The translations under genes were made by a program, and so were the position numbers. Under the pieces are notes generated by a model. It did no database searches and had not been told where the DNA came from. It saw only the letters and a program-made list of their open reading frames with translations. From Limnoperna fortunei (taxonomy: Eukaryota > Mollusca > Bivalvia > Mytilida > Modiolidae), in assembly GCA_944474755.1 (NCBI GenBank), contig OX104112.1:434001-498000 (forward strand): DNA of 64,000 bases. Direction: 5' to 3'. Below, in pieces: positions 35,455-47,273 of the stretch; position 1 is the stretch's first letter; each line of letters begins with the position of its first letter.

Positions 35455-36456
35455 TTCCTTCCCCTGCAAATAATGACTGACCTCAGTCATTGAAATAATC
35501 AAAAGTATATCAACACATAAAAATAAGGAAAAGTTTAACAAAACAAACTATGCAATAATGTAAACAAAACAAGCAAAATATTAAAGTAAAATTAAACAAA
35601 ATATTAACACTTACAGATTACTTTAAGACTTTAAAGTCACTGTTAAATTTGAAAGAAAGTCAAATTAATTCATTTTAAATTGTCCCTGTGGTCCGGACTT
35701 CAAATGTTCATTTTTATCATCCAGAAGGAATTCAGCTAACTTAGAAAAGTCCACATTTTCAGGTACAAGATTCAAATTTTTGGTCTGCAACAATCCAGCA
35801 AAACTATAAATTTTCGAATTCTCAACAGTTAATTTTCAGCATTAACTAGTATAAATGCAATATTTTATAGCAAATGTCATAACTCAGCCATAGGAACTCG
35901 ACCATGAGCATGACTGGCTAATACATAATAGCATTTCCACAGTCCTCAACACTTTCATAGAACAACTGTTTAACTGTTCAAATAGTTCAGAATGTTCATT
36001 CGTTCTAACTCTTAAGGAAAACATCTCTCCTTTAGGCTGTGCACTGTTTTGTCAAGATCTTTTTGAATACTTGAATCCAGATCCTCAAAGAAATTTGCTA
36101 CTTTCCCTTAAAATGCAGGTACAATTACTGCTTTCCTGTCCTTACTACTACGATACACTTTGCTAATCCCTTCAAATGTCTAAATCCAACTTTCAAAGTC
36201 TTCGCCAATGTCACCCAAGAATTTAGATGGCGTAACATCAGATCGCTGTTCCGGAAAAAACGTAAGTCTCTTGCAACACGGGAACATTTTCATCCAAAGA
36301 TGTACTCCTATTTCTATGCCTATTTCCACCTGGCATGATTACAGAAAAAATCACTTACTTGGAATAACAGAATACAACTAAATCCAAATAATTAGAAATT
36401 TCACACACAAAATGCGTATTTTAGAATCGTATCACACTTCTGACACCAAAAATAAA
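35455..36456 (-). pseudogene. Interior of the LTR element with gag-like remnant
   Basis: Read on the minus strand, starting near 36330, a frame opens with MPGGNRH. Gag-like fragments follow around 36260-36050, with Asp/Phe/Glu/Trp and 'SKVYRSSKDRKAVIV', and are broken by stop codons and a frameshift. Pol is absent. I describe the break only; the frame is not functional. Confidence 0.6.
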
Positions 36457-37243
36457 TGTGACGGCGGTCGAGTGCAAATGACTATAAACGGACAGACGGA
36501 TGCAGTGATGCTGGCTTTAGTCCTCAAAATCACATAAACACTAATTGTACTAATCTACAGTTTATTAAATATATATACATCTCAATTATATACAGTCAAT
36601 TTTACATCATAGTAGGAGGAATTCCTTTCACAAAATCAGGACCAAACATAACATTCAGGATATTCTAAATCCTATCGGCCAAACGCACATGAGGTAACGG
36701 TTGAATATAATTCAACATAGTGGAATAACTAACAAATAATCCACCACAAAACACGCATAAATCCCATAACACAGAACACAGACTTATCGAAAGTCACGGG
36801 TTAACCATTAACCATTAAGTACATCCAAAAACATCTCATGGCTCATATCAAAATAACACCAAAGAATCTACTCTAACACTGCCACAACTGCCTCTTTTCT
36901 TCTTCCTCCTCCCCAACTAACAAACAACTTGGTACTTATATACCCAAGCCTTATCACCTGACCTCAATTATCTCCTAAAATTCTCCTAACTTTCTCCTAA
37001 AATTCTCCTAACTTCCTCCTAACTTCCTCCTAATTTTCTCCTAATATTTACATCACCATAATAGTCAACAAACCATAAATCAGTTTAAACATGCATATAC
37101 AGAACTGATAAAAGATATCATATTACTACTTTCACTACTCCCCGACTAAGTTAATGACTTTAACACATGGACAATACATAGATTACACTATAAAGACTAA
37201 AACAAAATTGCTTATCAATTGGACACAAATTATTATTATGACA
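36457..37243 (-). repeat. LTR, right copy (5' LTR in element orientation)
   Basis: 787 bp and nearly identical to the left LTR. The PBS-like sequence lies just outside it, at about 36437-36450. Confidence 0.92.
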
Positions 37244-37247
37244 ATTC

Positions 37248-38090
37248 CAGCTTCCCCCACCCTCTGTCCCTGTTATGCCTGGACATCCCTTGGGTAGTCC
37301 AGCTTCCTCCACCCTCTGTCCCTGCTATGATTGGACATCCATTGGGTACTCCAGCTTCCCCCATCCCTCTTTCCCTGCTATACCTGGACATTCATAGGGC
37401 ACTCCAGCTTCCCCCACCCCCTCTGTCCCTGCTATGCCTGGACATCCATTGAATATTCCAGCTTCCCCCACCCTCTGTCCCTGTTATGCCTGGACATCCC
37501 TTGGGTAGTCCAGCTTCCTCCACCCTCTGTCCCTGCTATGATTGGACATCCATTGGGTACTCCAGCTTCCCCCATCCCTCTTTCCCTGCTATACCTGGAC
37601 ATTCATAGGGCACTCCAGCTTCCCCCACTTCCTCTGTCCCTGCTATGCCTGGACATCCATTGAATATTCCAGCTTCCCCCACCCTCTGTCCCTGTTATGC
37701 CTGGACATCCCTTGGGTACTCCAGCTTCCCCCACCCTCTGTCCCTGCTATGACTGGACATCCATTTGGTACTCCAGCTTCCCCCACCCTCTGTCCCTGCT
37801 ATGACTGGACATCCATTGGGTACTCCAGCTTCCTCCTCCCCTCTGTCCCTGCTATGATTGGACATCCATTGGGTACTCCAGCTTCCCCCACCCTCTGTCC
37901 CTGCTATGACTGGACATCCATTGGGTACTCCAGCTTCCCCCACCCCTCTCCCCTCTGTCCCTTCTATGCCTGGACATCCGTTGGGTACTCCACCTTCCCC
38001 CACCCTCTGTCACTGCTATGCCTGGACATCCGTTGGGTACTCCAGCTTCCCCCATCCCTCTGTCCCTGCTATGCCAGGACATCCATTGTG
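37248..38090. repeat. About 61-bp minisatellite, right part
   Basis: Continuation of the 34072-34667 array beyond the LTR insertion, with the same subunit types. From about 37720 the units become a simpler, more homogeneous series ending in 'GACATCCRTTGGGTACTCCA'. It terminates at a degenerate unit near 38090. Confidence 0.9.
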
Positions 38091-38190
38091 TACAAATCAC
38101 AGACAGGACTGTTGTTTCATTATCTCTTATATGTACATCCATACTATGTGAGCAACCATTAAGTTATTGCAGTGGAGATACACAAGTGAT

Positions 38191-38214
38191 TGATTGATTG
38201 ATTGATTGATTGAA
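38191..38214. repeat. (TGAT)n microsatellite
   Basis: About six TGAT units, like the (TGAT)n tails of retroposons at 60.5 and 63.0 kb. Possibly the remnant tail of an eroded copy. Confidence 0.7.
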
Positions 38215-38593
38215 TTTTATACAAAACATTTAAGTATGACATAAGTTTTCTTTTTACCATAGCTGAACACCTGAGACAGTGTTTTTTCAAATCTAACAAC
38301 ATGCACTGCTGTTTTGTTTTGCTTGTTTGGTTTTTTTTGTATTTCAGCCCTAAAATCTCTTTCATGAAATGAATTAAATTTGCCATGTTTAGTGCGATAC
38401 ACCAAGAGCACTAATGTGTTCTATAGAAATATTAAAACTACAATACTATATTAACATGTGATATCAGATCATTACATGACATTTTTATTATATCATATGT
38501 ATTATAAACCTTAGATTGATAGTGACCCAACAGCCACAGGCTTGAGAGTCAACATCAACTGAGGACTAATAATGAATAGGATGTCAAAAATAG

Positions 38594-38785
38594 TCACGTA
38601 AGGATCTTTTTATCATATGCCTCAACTGGGGTAAATGAAAGATGTGGATATACCAAAATCTTATCTAGTTCTGGTACCAGAATATCTTCACTATTCCTGT
38701 GCTCGGAATTATCTTGAAGCCACAGATACAAATGTAATATTTTAAGGTCACTCACGGTTTTCCATTTGGTGTTTAGGTTTTTCAT
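38594..38785 (-). pseudogene. Crypton-type tyrosine recombinase N-terminal relic
   Basis: The minus-strand frame begins MKNLNTKWKTVSDLKILHLY, then LWLQ, a stretch with 'ILVPELDKIL' and a decayed end. In the DUF3504/Crypton-derived recombinases abundant in molluscs the N-terminal SAM-like domain reads N-T-K-x-K-T-x-x-D followed by a W-L pair and 'I-P-x-x-E-L-D', which is the spacing seen here. The catalytic Arg/His/Tyr domain is absent and the frame after ELDKIL no longer resembles the family, so this is a fragment. Assignment is from memory of the family, without a search. Confidence 0.45.
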
Positions 38786-39169
38786 TGACTCTTTATATCT
38801 AAAGTATTGTCAAACAAATTCTGATTCATTCCAATTCTGCAGGTTGTCAGCTTCACCGTTAAACACCATATTAACAATTCCGGTAATTTCCGATCACTTG
38901 CGGAAAGGCATGTCATAATTTAACAATAACGGAAAAGTGTGTTATAACTTTTGAAAGCAGTTAATAATATTTTGATATCAGACAGCATCTGGGGAAAAAA
39001 GTTTTGGCCCTTTTATTCGTGTTATCATAAAATAAAAAAATTTAACTTATTTTTAATAAGTATATAATAATGTTGTATTATATATCCACAGTACTGATTG
39101 TAATTGAATATCATATTTTTTATTGTAAAATCTGAAAAGATTAGTAGTGTATATCTCACTGATATATAT

Positions 39170-39295
39170 GGAATATAGGACATTTTGTTTGTGATACAGA
39201 CTTTATCACGGCCAGTATCAGGTGAGCCCTTAGGGCGAACCTGATACGTTAAGCCGTGATAAAGTCTGTATCGCAAGCAAAATGTCCTATATTCC
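39170..39295. repeat. Palindrome, arms about 43 bp with nested inner hairpin
   Basis: GGAATATAGGACATTTTGTT (left arm start) pairs with the sequence ending at 39295, with about two mismatches. Inside, 'GTATCAGGTGAGCCC' pairs with 'GGGCGAACCTGATAC'. The whole could form a long hairpin. Confidence 0.8.
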
Positions 39296-40178
39296 TTTTA
39301 TCGGTAATTTTCAAAAAGAGTATTTTTTTGTCAATTTAGACCACATTTTTAGGAACTACTTTTTTGGTCGAAGTGATCTGTGAAAAACGGTTTGCTACGT
39401 CATTTAGCGTCAACGTTATTCAATTGGAATGTGGCGTGACGAATTGACGTGTTTTTTCATTGATCCTCCTGTAAGGCAAGTCTTTTTTTCATCGTTTATG
39501 TAATAGTTTGTGAATGAGGATCTTTTAAATGGGGTGTCACATTTTGTGTTTTTAGTATTTTGCTCTTTGTATTTCAAATTTATGGTGCCCAATGTTTCTG
39601 ACCGATTTTCCAATTGAGTGTCAGTTTCCCCTTTTAATGTTTTCTATATTTTGTATTTTATATCGTTATCATTTCTGGAAACTGTTTGGTGCTGTGTTAT
39701 TTTTAATTTTCAGTACTTTGCAGTGGCCAGGGGAGATACGATTTACACATCGTCATCATTTATTTATAAATTCCAATTGTAATTCCAATGCATAAATGCG
39801 ATGAGTTGTAGGTTCTTGTGTTGGCTGAATTTTCCTGCCGTAATAATCCTATTACAGTTTTGTGATTTGTCGGATTAACCCCCCAAAAATGGTGAGGTCA
39901 TTCGCAAGTTCTTGTGGTGGAAGAACGGAAGGTAGCTGCGAAAACAGAGCTCTGGTGGTCGCGTTGTGTTCGTTTTCTTTTGGGGGGGGGGGGTAGATTG
40001 TTTGTTTATTTTATCTTGCTTTCAGGTTTGTTTATTTTTGAACATTCTGTTAGTTATTGTGACGTAATCATAGTTAGATTCCTCCGCAGCCTACTGACCC
40101 GATAAATTCGGTGATAAATACATTGTTACTGACTTTATCACCGGTACACATCAAAGGGAATGTACAAATTACCGATAA
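39296..40178. mobile_element. Possible element with TTTATCGGTAATTT ends
   Basis: TTTTATCGGTAATTT at about 39296 and its complement AAATTACCGATAAAA at about 40163-40177 face each other. The interior has GC-richer stretches (39840-39990) and a poly-G run, but no transposase. No target duplication was identified, so this is tentative. Confidence 0.3.
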
Positions 40179-41245
40179 AATCAAGTATTACATGCATTAT
40201 TATTATTATTATTAATTATCAAAATATTATCAACTTTAGAATAACAACATCACTGCATGATCCTGGTTTTAATTTACAGACAGTTTAATGTTACTTCTAA
40301 AATTAATTTGACTATTTTTCAGTAATGTTAACACCACTTCTGTGCCTGTCAAGTAAATCCTTTACAAGTCTTGCTGTTACACTTCTGACAAGTGTGTCAC
40401 AATTCAAACAACTTGATACAATTATATTGTATCCACTCCTAAAAATAATATACATTTAAATATACCATGTGTTGGTTCTAATAATAATAAATTTTATAAA
40501 TAGTTCGTTTATTTTTAAATACATGTAGTATAAAACTGTTAAAGTTTACTATAAAACCAAAGGCACTGAGGAGTTAAGTAATTGCTTACATACTGGACTC
40601 AGTCTGCTGTTTGAGAAGAAATAGTTGGGGTCCATACTTAAGCTTATTACCTGGTTGTAGTTTCAAACCCAAATTTTTATTTAGGGTTGTGTAATAATAA
40701 GCCACATTTTCCTTTCAGAAATGAAAATCCACGATCCACAATATATTTTAAAATATTCCTCTCTATATGACTAAAATTCATGTAGGAGAAATAAATAAGT
40801 GTCAACTCAGTAATACAGCAGTACATGTAATTATATATCTACTCCTGATCAATAAGCTTAATTTGCCTCATATCATGTATACTTAAAAGTCGTACAGTGA
40901 TTAGTTTTACTTTAAATACCATACAATGACCAACTGTCATCTTTGCTGGCGTTCAGAATGACTCAAAAGATCCTGTGTGTTAATAAGGGCCAAGCTTATA
41001 TGCCTGGTCCAGTGGACAGTTTGTATTTACCAAACACTTCCAATTTACATGTTGTATTCCATATTGTTTGATATTTTTACACACAGTCCTGGTACATATA
41101 GTGCTCATGGAATGTTATCATATCTCGCTTTGTAACAACAAACTGATAGAAGATTTCAGCACCACAGTGATGTAAGCCAAGTGTATTAATCCAACACAAA
41201 AATTCCCACCATAGGAATTGTACACATTAATCCAAATATATATAT
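40179..41245. other. AT-rich DNA with an ATT microsatellite
   Basis: (ATT)n at about 40198-40214. Otherwise no feature. Confidence 0.4.
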
Positions 41246-41249
41246 ATAT

Positions 41250-41320
41250 TGTTGGGCTTAATTTGTAGACGTATATATATATATATATATATATATATAC
41301 AAACGTCTAAGTATTGTGAC
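41250..41320 (+). mobile_element. 3' tail of a second SINE family, plus orientation, with (TA)n
   Basis: 'GTTGGGCTTAATTTGTAGAC' followed by a TA run. It is an inverted copy of the tail of the neighbouring SINE at 41390-41575, so two tails face each other. Confidence 0.6.
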
Positions 41321-41389
41321 AACCATATAATATATCTATCCAGCGGATTTCTGAAACATCAGAAATACAGGGTTAATATCAAATATTTA

Positions 41390-41575
41390 TATATACGTCT
41401 ACAAATTAAGCCCAACACTGTTTGAATTAGATTTTTAACACTGTCAAATTTTTGCTTTCCCTCAGCGGGATTCGAACTCACACCGTTGTGACACTGTGGC
41501 ACCAATTCGCCTGCACTATGTCCAGCGGTCTAGACCCCTCGGCCAAATCCGCTATATAAAAAATATAGCTTCATT
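41390..41575 (-). mobile_element. Second tRNA-derived SINE family, full head
   Basis: On the minus strand: 'GGATTTGGCCGAGGGGTCTA' (A-box region), a long variable arm, 'GAGTTCGAATCCCGC' (B box), 'AAATTTGACAGTGTTAAAAA', then the tail 'GTTGGGCTTAATTTGTAGAC' ending in TATATA. The head differs from the main family (its tRNA region contains 'CATAGTGCAGGCGAATTGG'). It is a retroposed tRNA relative and not a tRNA gene. Confidence 0.75.
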
Positions 41576-41579
41576 AACC

Positions 41580-42893
41580 GGGGTGAATCTTAGACATAGA
41601 CATAGTACATGTATATATATAAATATATATAAAATAAACTTTGAACAAGGTTTAATATGAGTATTTTTTTCTTTATTTTAAATGACTCAATGTTTATTTG
41701 TTACTAAACAATGCAATTATACCTTCATTAAATCCGACAATTCAATTTATAACATTTTTGAGCTAAAAAAAACCTAAATAATATATTGGGTTGCTAGAAA
41801 GTGATTCAAATAACAATAGCTAACTTTGTATGTCATGTGAGTGAACGAATCCAACAAACAAAGAAATTGTAGATGTCCATTATTCATTTCTGTCAAGAAA
41901 ACACGAAATATTTAGTTGTAGATTTCCTTGTCAGATATATTATTAAATAGTTGTAGATTTCAGCTCTGATACAAACATGATTAAGATTATCACAACACTG
42001 AATCTGACAAGCTTACATAGGTCCATTGTCAAACTAAAAGAACAAAGCTTCCATTTAATTTATTCAGTATGTTTATTTATTTTTTTTATTTTACTATTGA
42101 AACAATTTTAATTAAGATCCAACATATAATTAGCTGACTGAAACATGACAATCAGCATGAAATTAACAAAAACATTTAATAGCAATTAAAATCTGACATT
42201 GATCAAAATCAACTGCATGCTTATTTCCATATCATCAACATGTTTAAATCTAAATTGTTCTCTTTAAAACATGTACTATGTCCACACACATGTGACATAT
42301 GAAATTGATTTGATATATAATTAATTTCATGATTTTAATCTTCATAAACCCTCCTAGCTGATATACCTGCAAGTTTTTACCATGTGAAATTTCAATAAAC
42401 CCAATGACAACTTAATTCCAATGAGGGGTTAATTTGTTACAAACAATTTTAAAATTATCAATATATGATAGACTTTAGATATCCAATATGCAAATTTAAT
42501 TTGATTTTGAACTGATAACCGAACCTAATAATGTATTATGAAAAGTGACCTCCTGGGAAAATTCACCGCTTGTATTGAAATACTAATAAAACATACCAAA
42601 GGGGTTCTGTCTAAGACACCTAATAACTAATTATTAAAGAATAATTCTCTTTAATCAAACTTAAATTTATCATTATACAAGTTATTTCAAATTATTGAGA
42701 GTAATAACTGTCGAGTTTCTGGAGACAAATTAACAATTCGTGCCTTTTCACTTGCCTTGTTTTTTAAAGAGACATTTGTAACAGTAAACAAGAAGTTTTT
42801 TTCCATTGCCAGCATGTGAAGAAAAATAGCCAGGAAACTGACTTACAAAAGTAAAATAGTGATTACACATTCATGACATTGAGATTCAGTTTG
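41580..42893. other. AT-rich intronic DNA, no feature recognised
   Basis: Nothing supported on either strand. Confidence 0.4.
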
Positions 42894-43145
42894 TGTTATT
42901 TGAATAGTGTTTAATCACATTCATCAATTTTTCAGCTATATCATGGCGTCAAGTTTTTATTGGGGAGAAGCCAGACTACCCAGAGAAAACCCCTACCTTT
43001 GTTCAGAAAACTCTCAATCCTTGTCAATTAAGATTGGAGTAGAGCACACCCTGCCTTCAGTGAGATTTACACCCACAACATCGGTGTTGACAGACCACAT
43101 GATCAATAGTAGAGGAACTACCTTAACCACTTGGCCACCAAGGCC
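42894..43145 (-). mobile_element. SINE copy, near full length
   Basis: Tail 'TTATTTGAATAGTGTTTAAT', body 'CATGGCGTCAAGTTTTTATT', head 'TTAACCACTTGGCCACCAAG'. The direct repeat ATTCAG flanks it (42886 region and 43147 region). Confidence 0.75.
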
Positions 43146-46100
43146 CCATTCAGACTCAGAGGAAAAAAGAAACAACAACAAAACAATAATAATAACAATA
43201 ATAAAATAGATAAAAAAAAATAATTAAAATTTTTTTTTTTTTTGAAATTAAAAAAATAAAATAAAATAAGATAAGAATGAAAGTATAAAACTATAAGCTA
43301 AATAAGTTACCAAAGCAATAATAATGGTGGTGGCATTGTAAAGCACTATACATCATTATCAAACAAAATGAAATAAACAGTTCTACACAGTGTAATTAAA
43401 CTTTAAACTTAAGAAATGCTTTGGCAATAAATTCCAGCAGGTCAATTATTTTGTTGGGTTTCATATTTCATTATTTTAATTTAATACATTATAATTTCAA
43501 ACAAAGATAACTGTCTAAAAAATATGCTTATCTTACTTTTAATAAAAAAAGCCTTCAGTCCTTTATATTTTTGTCTTACCTTCAGAAGAAGTTGGAGGTC
43601 ACAGTATCTATATAATCACAGTGTACAAATTAAAATTCTGTCTTAATCAACACCTCTGTCAAAACGTTTGGTGTTTACAAAATGGACTAAGTCTGTACAA
43701 TGAAATATTTGAACATAGTTCGTAACAAAAACAAACTGAAATCTCCCTTCATGACTCTTTATAACCGCTTCCAAATATTTTCTTAACAATCCACTATGAC
43801 CCTAATACAAAAGCCAATGTAATTTCAACTTCAGATTTAATTTAAATTTTAGGGTTTTAATTTCTGTTTAAGTTTGAACAATTTTAAATATTGAGAAAAT
43901 CTTGTATAAATTAAAAATTTTATTACATTCAGGTAAATGTTAAAACTATGGACATAATTGGATTCCTGCATGCAGGCTTTTAATTTTTCTTTAATTTTAA
44001 TTGTCAAATAAACATTTTAATCCTAAGACTTCCTGCTTTATGTATATTACACACCACCCAAATCTGTAGTAAAAATAATAAACTGTTAGTTTAAAGTTTG
44101 CACAAAGTCAATTTACCATAATCATAGAATACCTGATCAGCTGTTTATAATAATAACTTATTTGCTGCAGGGTTCGATATTAAGGCACGACCGAACAACA
44201 TTGTCCAGTAAATGTAGGCTCAGGTCTAGTAAACATGCCCAACTGGTCATGCCGATAGTGATCAGCCATTATTTTTGACGAACAAATTTTCACAGAAAAA
44301 AGAAAAAAAAAATCTTTGAGTTTTTATTATGTGTTTACTACTGACATTGTATTTATTTGATTTATTTTTTGTTTCTCACGTTTTAACAACTTAAAAATTT
44401 GTTGTTTTTTTTTCATTTACTTGAAGATTGTTTGTTTACTGTAACAAAACTGAATTATCCTCCTGAAATTGATAGATCTAAAAACCAAGAACAGACAAAA
44501 TCAATTCAAGTACTTGTATCTTACAGATAAACTGTGTTTATAACTCAATAGTATAAATATTAAACATTTCCTGTACTGTTGTCACAGATGTTTTAAGAAT
44601 TAATATTTGAATGACAGCATCAAATTTGTAAAAAATAGATTTTTCTACATTAATTTAAACATTTTGTATTTTTTAAACAATCTTGCATTCAGTATAGACT
44701 GATTTGCTATAAGCACAAGGTCAGTCACCTGGACTCATGGCTTGTTACTTCAAGCTTTTCATCATTTTTTCTGTTCTACAGACAAAATATTTTAATCACG
44801 AAAATTTTTCATTAAGACAAGAATTGTCATGTTTTTGTATTTACGTGAGGGGGATTCATCAAATGGTCCGTTATAGAAATAAGACACCTTAAAGGTGACC
44901 AATAAAAATACAGTATTGTGTCTTTAATTTTGTAAATAAACAAATACAATGGGATTTTGTGACGATTTACAGCTCTTGTTTATTTTAAATCTAAATTTTC
45001 CACATGACTGGAAATCAAATATTATTTTATTGAAATTGACAAGAAACTGATCTGCATAACAAGAGGTAACCTTTGATCTTCTACACATCAAAGAGGGTGG
45101 CCTATCTACTATTAGTTATACAATTTGGGTCCATATTTTGAAACATTTTGTGACTATATTTGCCAGTTTAAAGTAATGCATATCTCTTTGGGAAAAAATG
45201 TAAAAATTAGATGTTTTTTTTAAATGATTTCAAACTTGTTACTGAAGCCTAGACAATAATGTTTGTCTCATGGCCAGGGACAAGTGAAATATTCAAAAAG
45301 GAATTAAGATTCAGTAGTGACACGTCTGGCAGACAAGTAACAAAATAAGTCTTTGTGAAAATATCATAAAGAGTTGAAGCATCTTTTCTGGAAAATGTCA
45401 GTTTGGTCAACAGTGTTCCCTTAAATTATTATCCATAATCTTATTTTTTCATTCTGATAACATGTCAACCATTAATTCCTATAGTACTGGTTTAAAACTA
45501 TGTATGCGTAGCCATAATTACAGGCTGTAGGGACCAGTAAAATCTGATTACCGGGTAATAATGAAGAAAACCCATCATGAAACAGGACTTGCCAACTTTG
45601 TAAAACTAAAATTTGACATCAAACATAAGCATTTATGGGTCAAGTTTTTAGACAAGTGATGTATTCATTCAGACAGGTAACATTTCCAAATGGATAAGTT
45701 AAAAAAATAGTAATTGTAGCTACCAAGGCAACTAATATAAAAATCTTTGAAACCATGTTGATGTAAATGCTATATTTTCTGAGACTTCAGAAAACTTTGC
45801 TCAAGCAGCTGAAAGTAATCCTCCAGCACCATCTATAATACCATACTCGGCAGTGTACAGTGTTCACTGATGTAATGTTTGTGCCAAACTCAATGTTCTT
45901 ACAACATGTACAAGTGGTTCAATTACTTTAACTGGACTTCTTTGTAGAACAGTTCTCACACAGGATGAGCGAAGACATTTTAAGCTAAAACATTACAGCA
46001 GTATTTCTGTATTCACAATTATATAAGTTCTATTAGAAATCTTTTTTTCAAAGAGAGCTAAATTGACCATACTAAATGTAATATTTTTCTGGTAGGTAAA

Positions 46101-47202
46101 TGAGGGTTTACTTACACTGTAAAAAAAACTCAAATCAGAAACGAGAAAAATACGCCCTCTACTCAAGTTATCAAAATCGCTTTAAATTCCTATCAAATAT
46201 TTCAACAAAATAAAAATGAACTAGAAGAGAATTTTTACAAAAGCAATACACCAATAAATCTTTTTATACATTTTAAAGGCTTTCTCTAACTTCAAACTTT
46301 ACTGTTTAATCACCGTTAAAACCGTCCACTGAGAAGTATCAAATCCTAACAAAAAGAATGTATTATCCAACATTTTCACACATAGTTATCAATATATATA
46401 TATGTTTATTATAGATTCTCAGTTGCAAGTGAAATACAATATCAACTATTGAAAGTCTAGATATATTAAATCTACAGGAGAATCTATTCCTCCCAATTAT
46501 ATATGTTTTCTATTGTCTCATGGTTTTCCCCCATCAGGTGCCCCATTCAATTGAGTTCATCTGAATGCATTTTCACTTTTGGCATGAGCGCCTTTGGCTC
46601 GAGCATTATCAATGTTTCAGGCAATACCACTCTCCCTTGTGCAGTCAAGATATCATGACAATGCCCTCTATAGTATTGTATAATTACATGTATATGTCAG
46701 CAATAGTCAAGTTTTAAATCTGGGCCCTGCACTTGTAAAACTTCAAGCTAGAAAAACCAGACTTTCCATGTCAAAAGATAGCTGCAATTTTTTCATACTT
46801 TGTGTGACCATTTTAAGACCAGTGATTTAATCACAGAACTTGCACAATTTGATAAGCTGCTTATTACTAGACCAGAATAGTTTTTATTTTTTTTTATTTT
46901 ATGAAGCTGTGAAGCAATGAAATTCAAAATGACACCACATATTACCAAAATAATTGTGTACTAAAACATCATCATTTGATCAGATTTCTTACAGAAATTA
47001 AATCCAGTTTAGCTTCAAATTCACACAGGTATAAATTTAATTATATGCATTTTTTTTATTATTCACACAAAACTTGTTAAAATGAAATTCAACATGACAT
47101 AATTCTCGCATGTTTATTTCAATATAAACATTGATATCAATTTCAAATACATTTCGTTAATCCTTATGTCAATACTTGATAAGAAAAATACACGTAACTT
47201 AC
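43146..47202. other. Long AT-rich intron segment
   Basis: A-rich simple sequence at 43160-43270. At 44168 'CAGGGTTCGATATTAAGG' resembles the left end of the hAT-like element at 2176, but no matching right end was found. The rest has no supported feature. Confidence 0.4.
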
Positions 47203-47273
47203 ATTTCACTTTCGTTCAACAGATGCATTTCTTCAGATGTCATCCTGCTCAAGTCTCCAACACAATATCCAAA
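47203..47273 (-). CDS. PHLPP: Candidate upstream (possibly first coding) exon of the PHLPP-like gene
   Basis: A 71-nt exon with the acceptor-like 'TGTGTTTTTAG|TTTGG' and a consensus donor 'GAAAT|GTAAGT'. It reads FGYCVGDLSR, then MTSEEMHLLNESE plus two bases. The ATG at 47241-47243 has a good context (AGGATGA). An in-frame TAG sits immediately before the exon, so translation would start at this ATG if the exon is 5'-terminal. The two leftover bases (AT) plus the single leading base (G) of exon 7122-7753 make exactly one codon (Met) and keep the long frame. Strand, phase and order all fit. The link is inferred from phase, not from transcript data. Confidence 0.5.

Larger units (their letters stand above)
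34668..37243 (-). mobile_element. Young non-autonomous LTR retrotransposon (TG...CA LTRs, ATTC TSD)
   Basis: Two 787-bp direct LTRs (34668-35454 and 36457-37243) begin TGTGACGG and end TTATGACA. They are flanked by ATTC (34664-34667 and 37244-37247). On the minus strand the PBS-like 'TGGTGTCAGAAGTG' (next to the right-hand LTR) resembles tRNA-Leu-type primer sites, and a purine tract 'GCAGGGGAAGGAA' abuts the other LTR, which fixes the orientation as minus. The 1002-bp interior holds only a gag-like remnant with several stops and no protease, reverse transcriptase or integrase. It was therefore mobilised by proteins from a related element. I count one difference between the LTRs (A at 35354, C at 37143). 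Confidence 0.9.

Noticed and set aside
34035..38151. Open frames of 69-206 codons on both strands in the 61-bp arrays
   Set aside because: They follow the tandem unit on both strands and stop at the array edges, so they are repeat artefacts.
41455..41560. Second tRNA-like gene
   Set aside because: An over-long variable region and a linked retroposon tail show it is a SINE head.
44168..44260. hAT-like element starting CAGGGTTCGATATTAAGG
   Set aside because: No matching inverted end or target duplication was found downstream, so only the resemblance is recorded.
46585..46660. Short plus-strand frame MSAFGSSIINVSGNTTLPCA
   Set aside because: 24 codons with no splice context or neighbouring exons. 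Probably chance.
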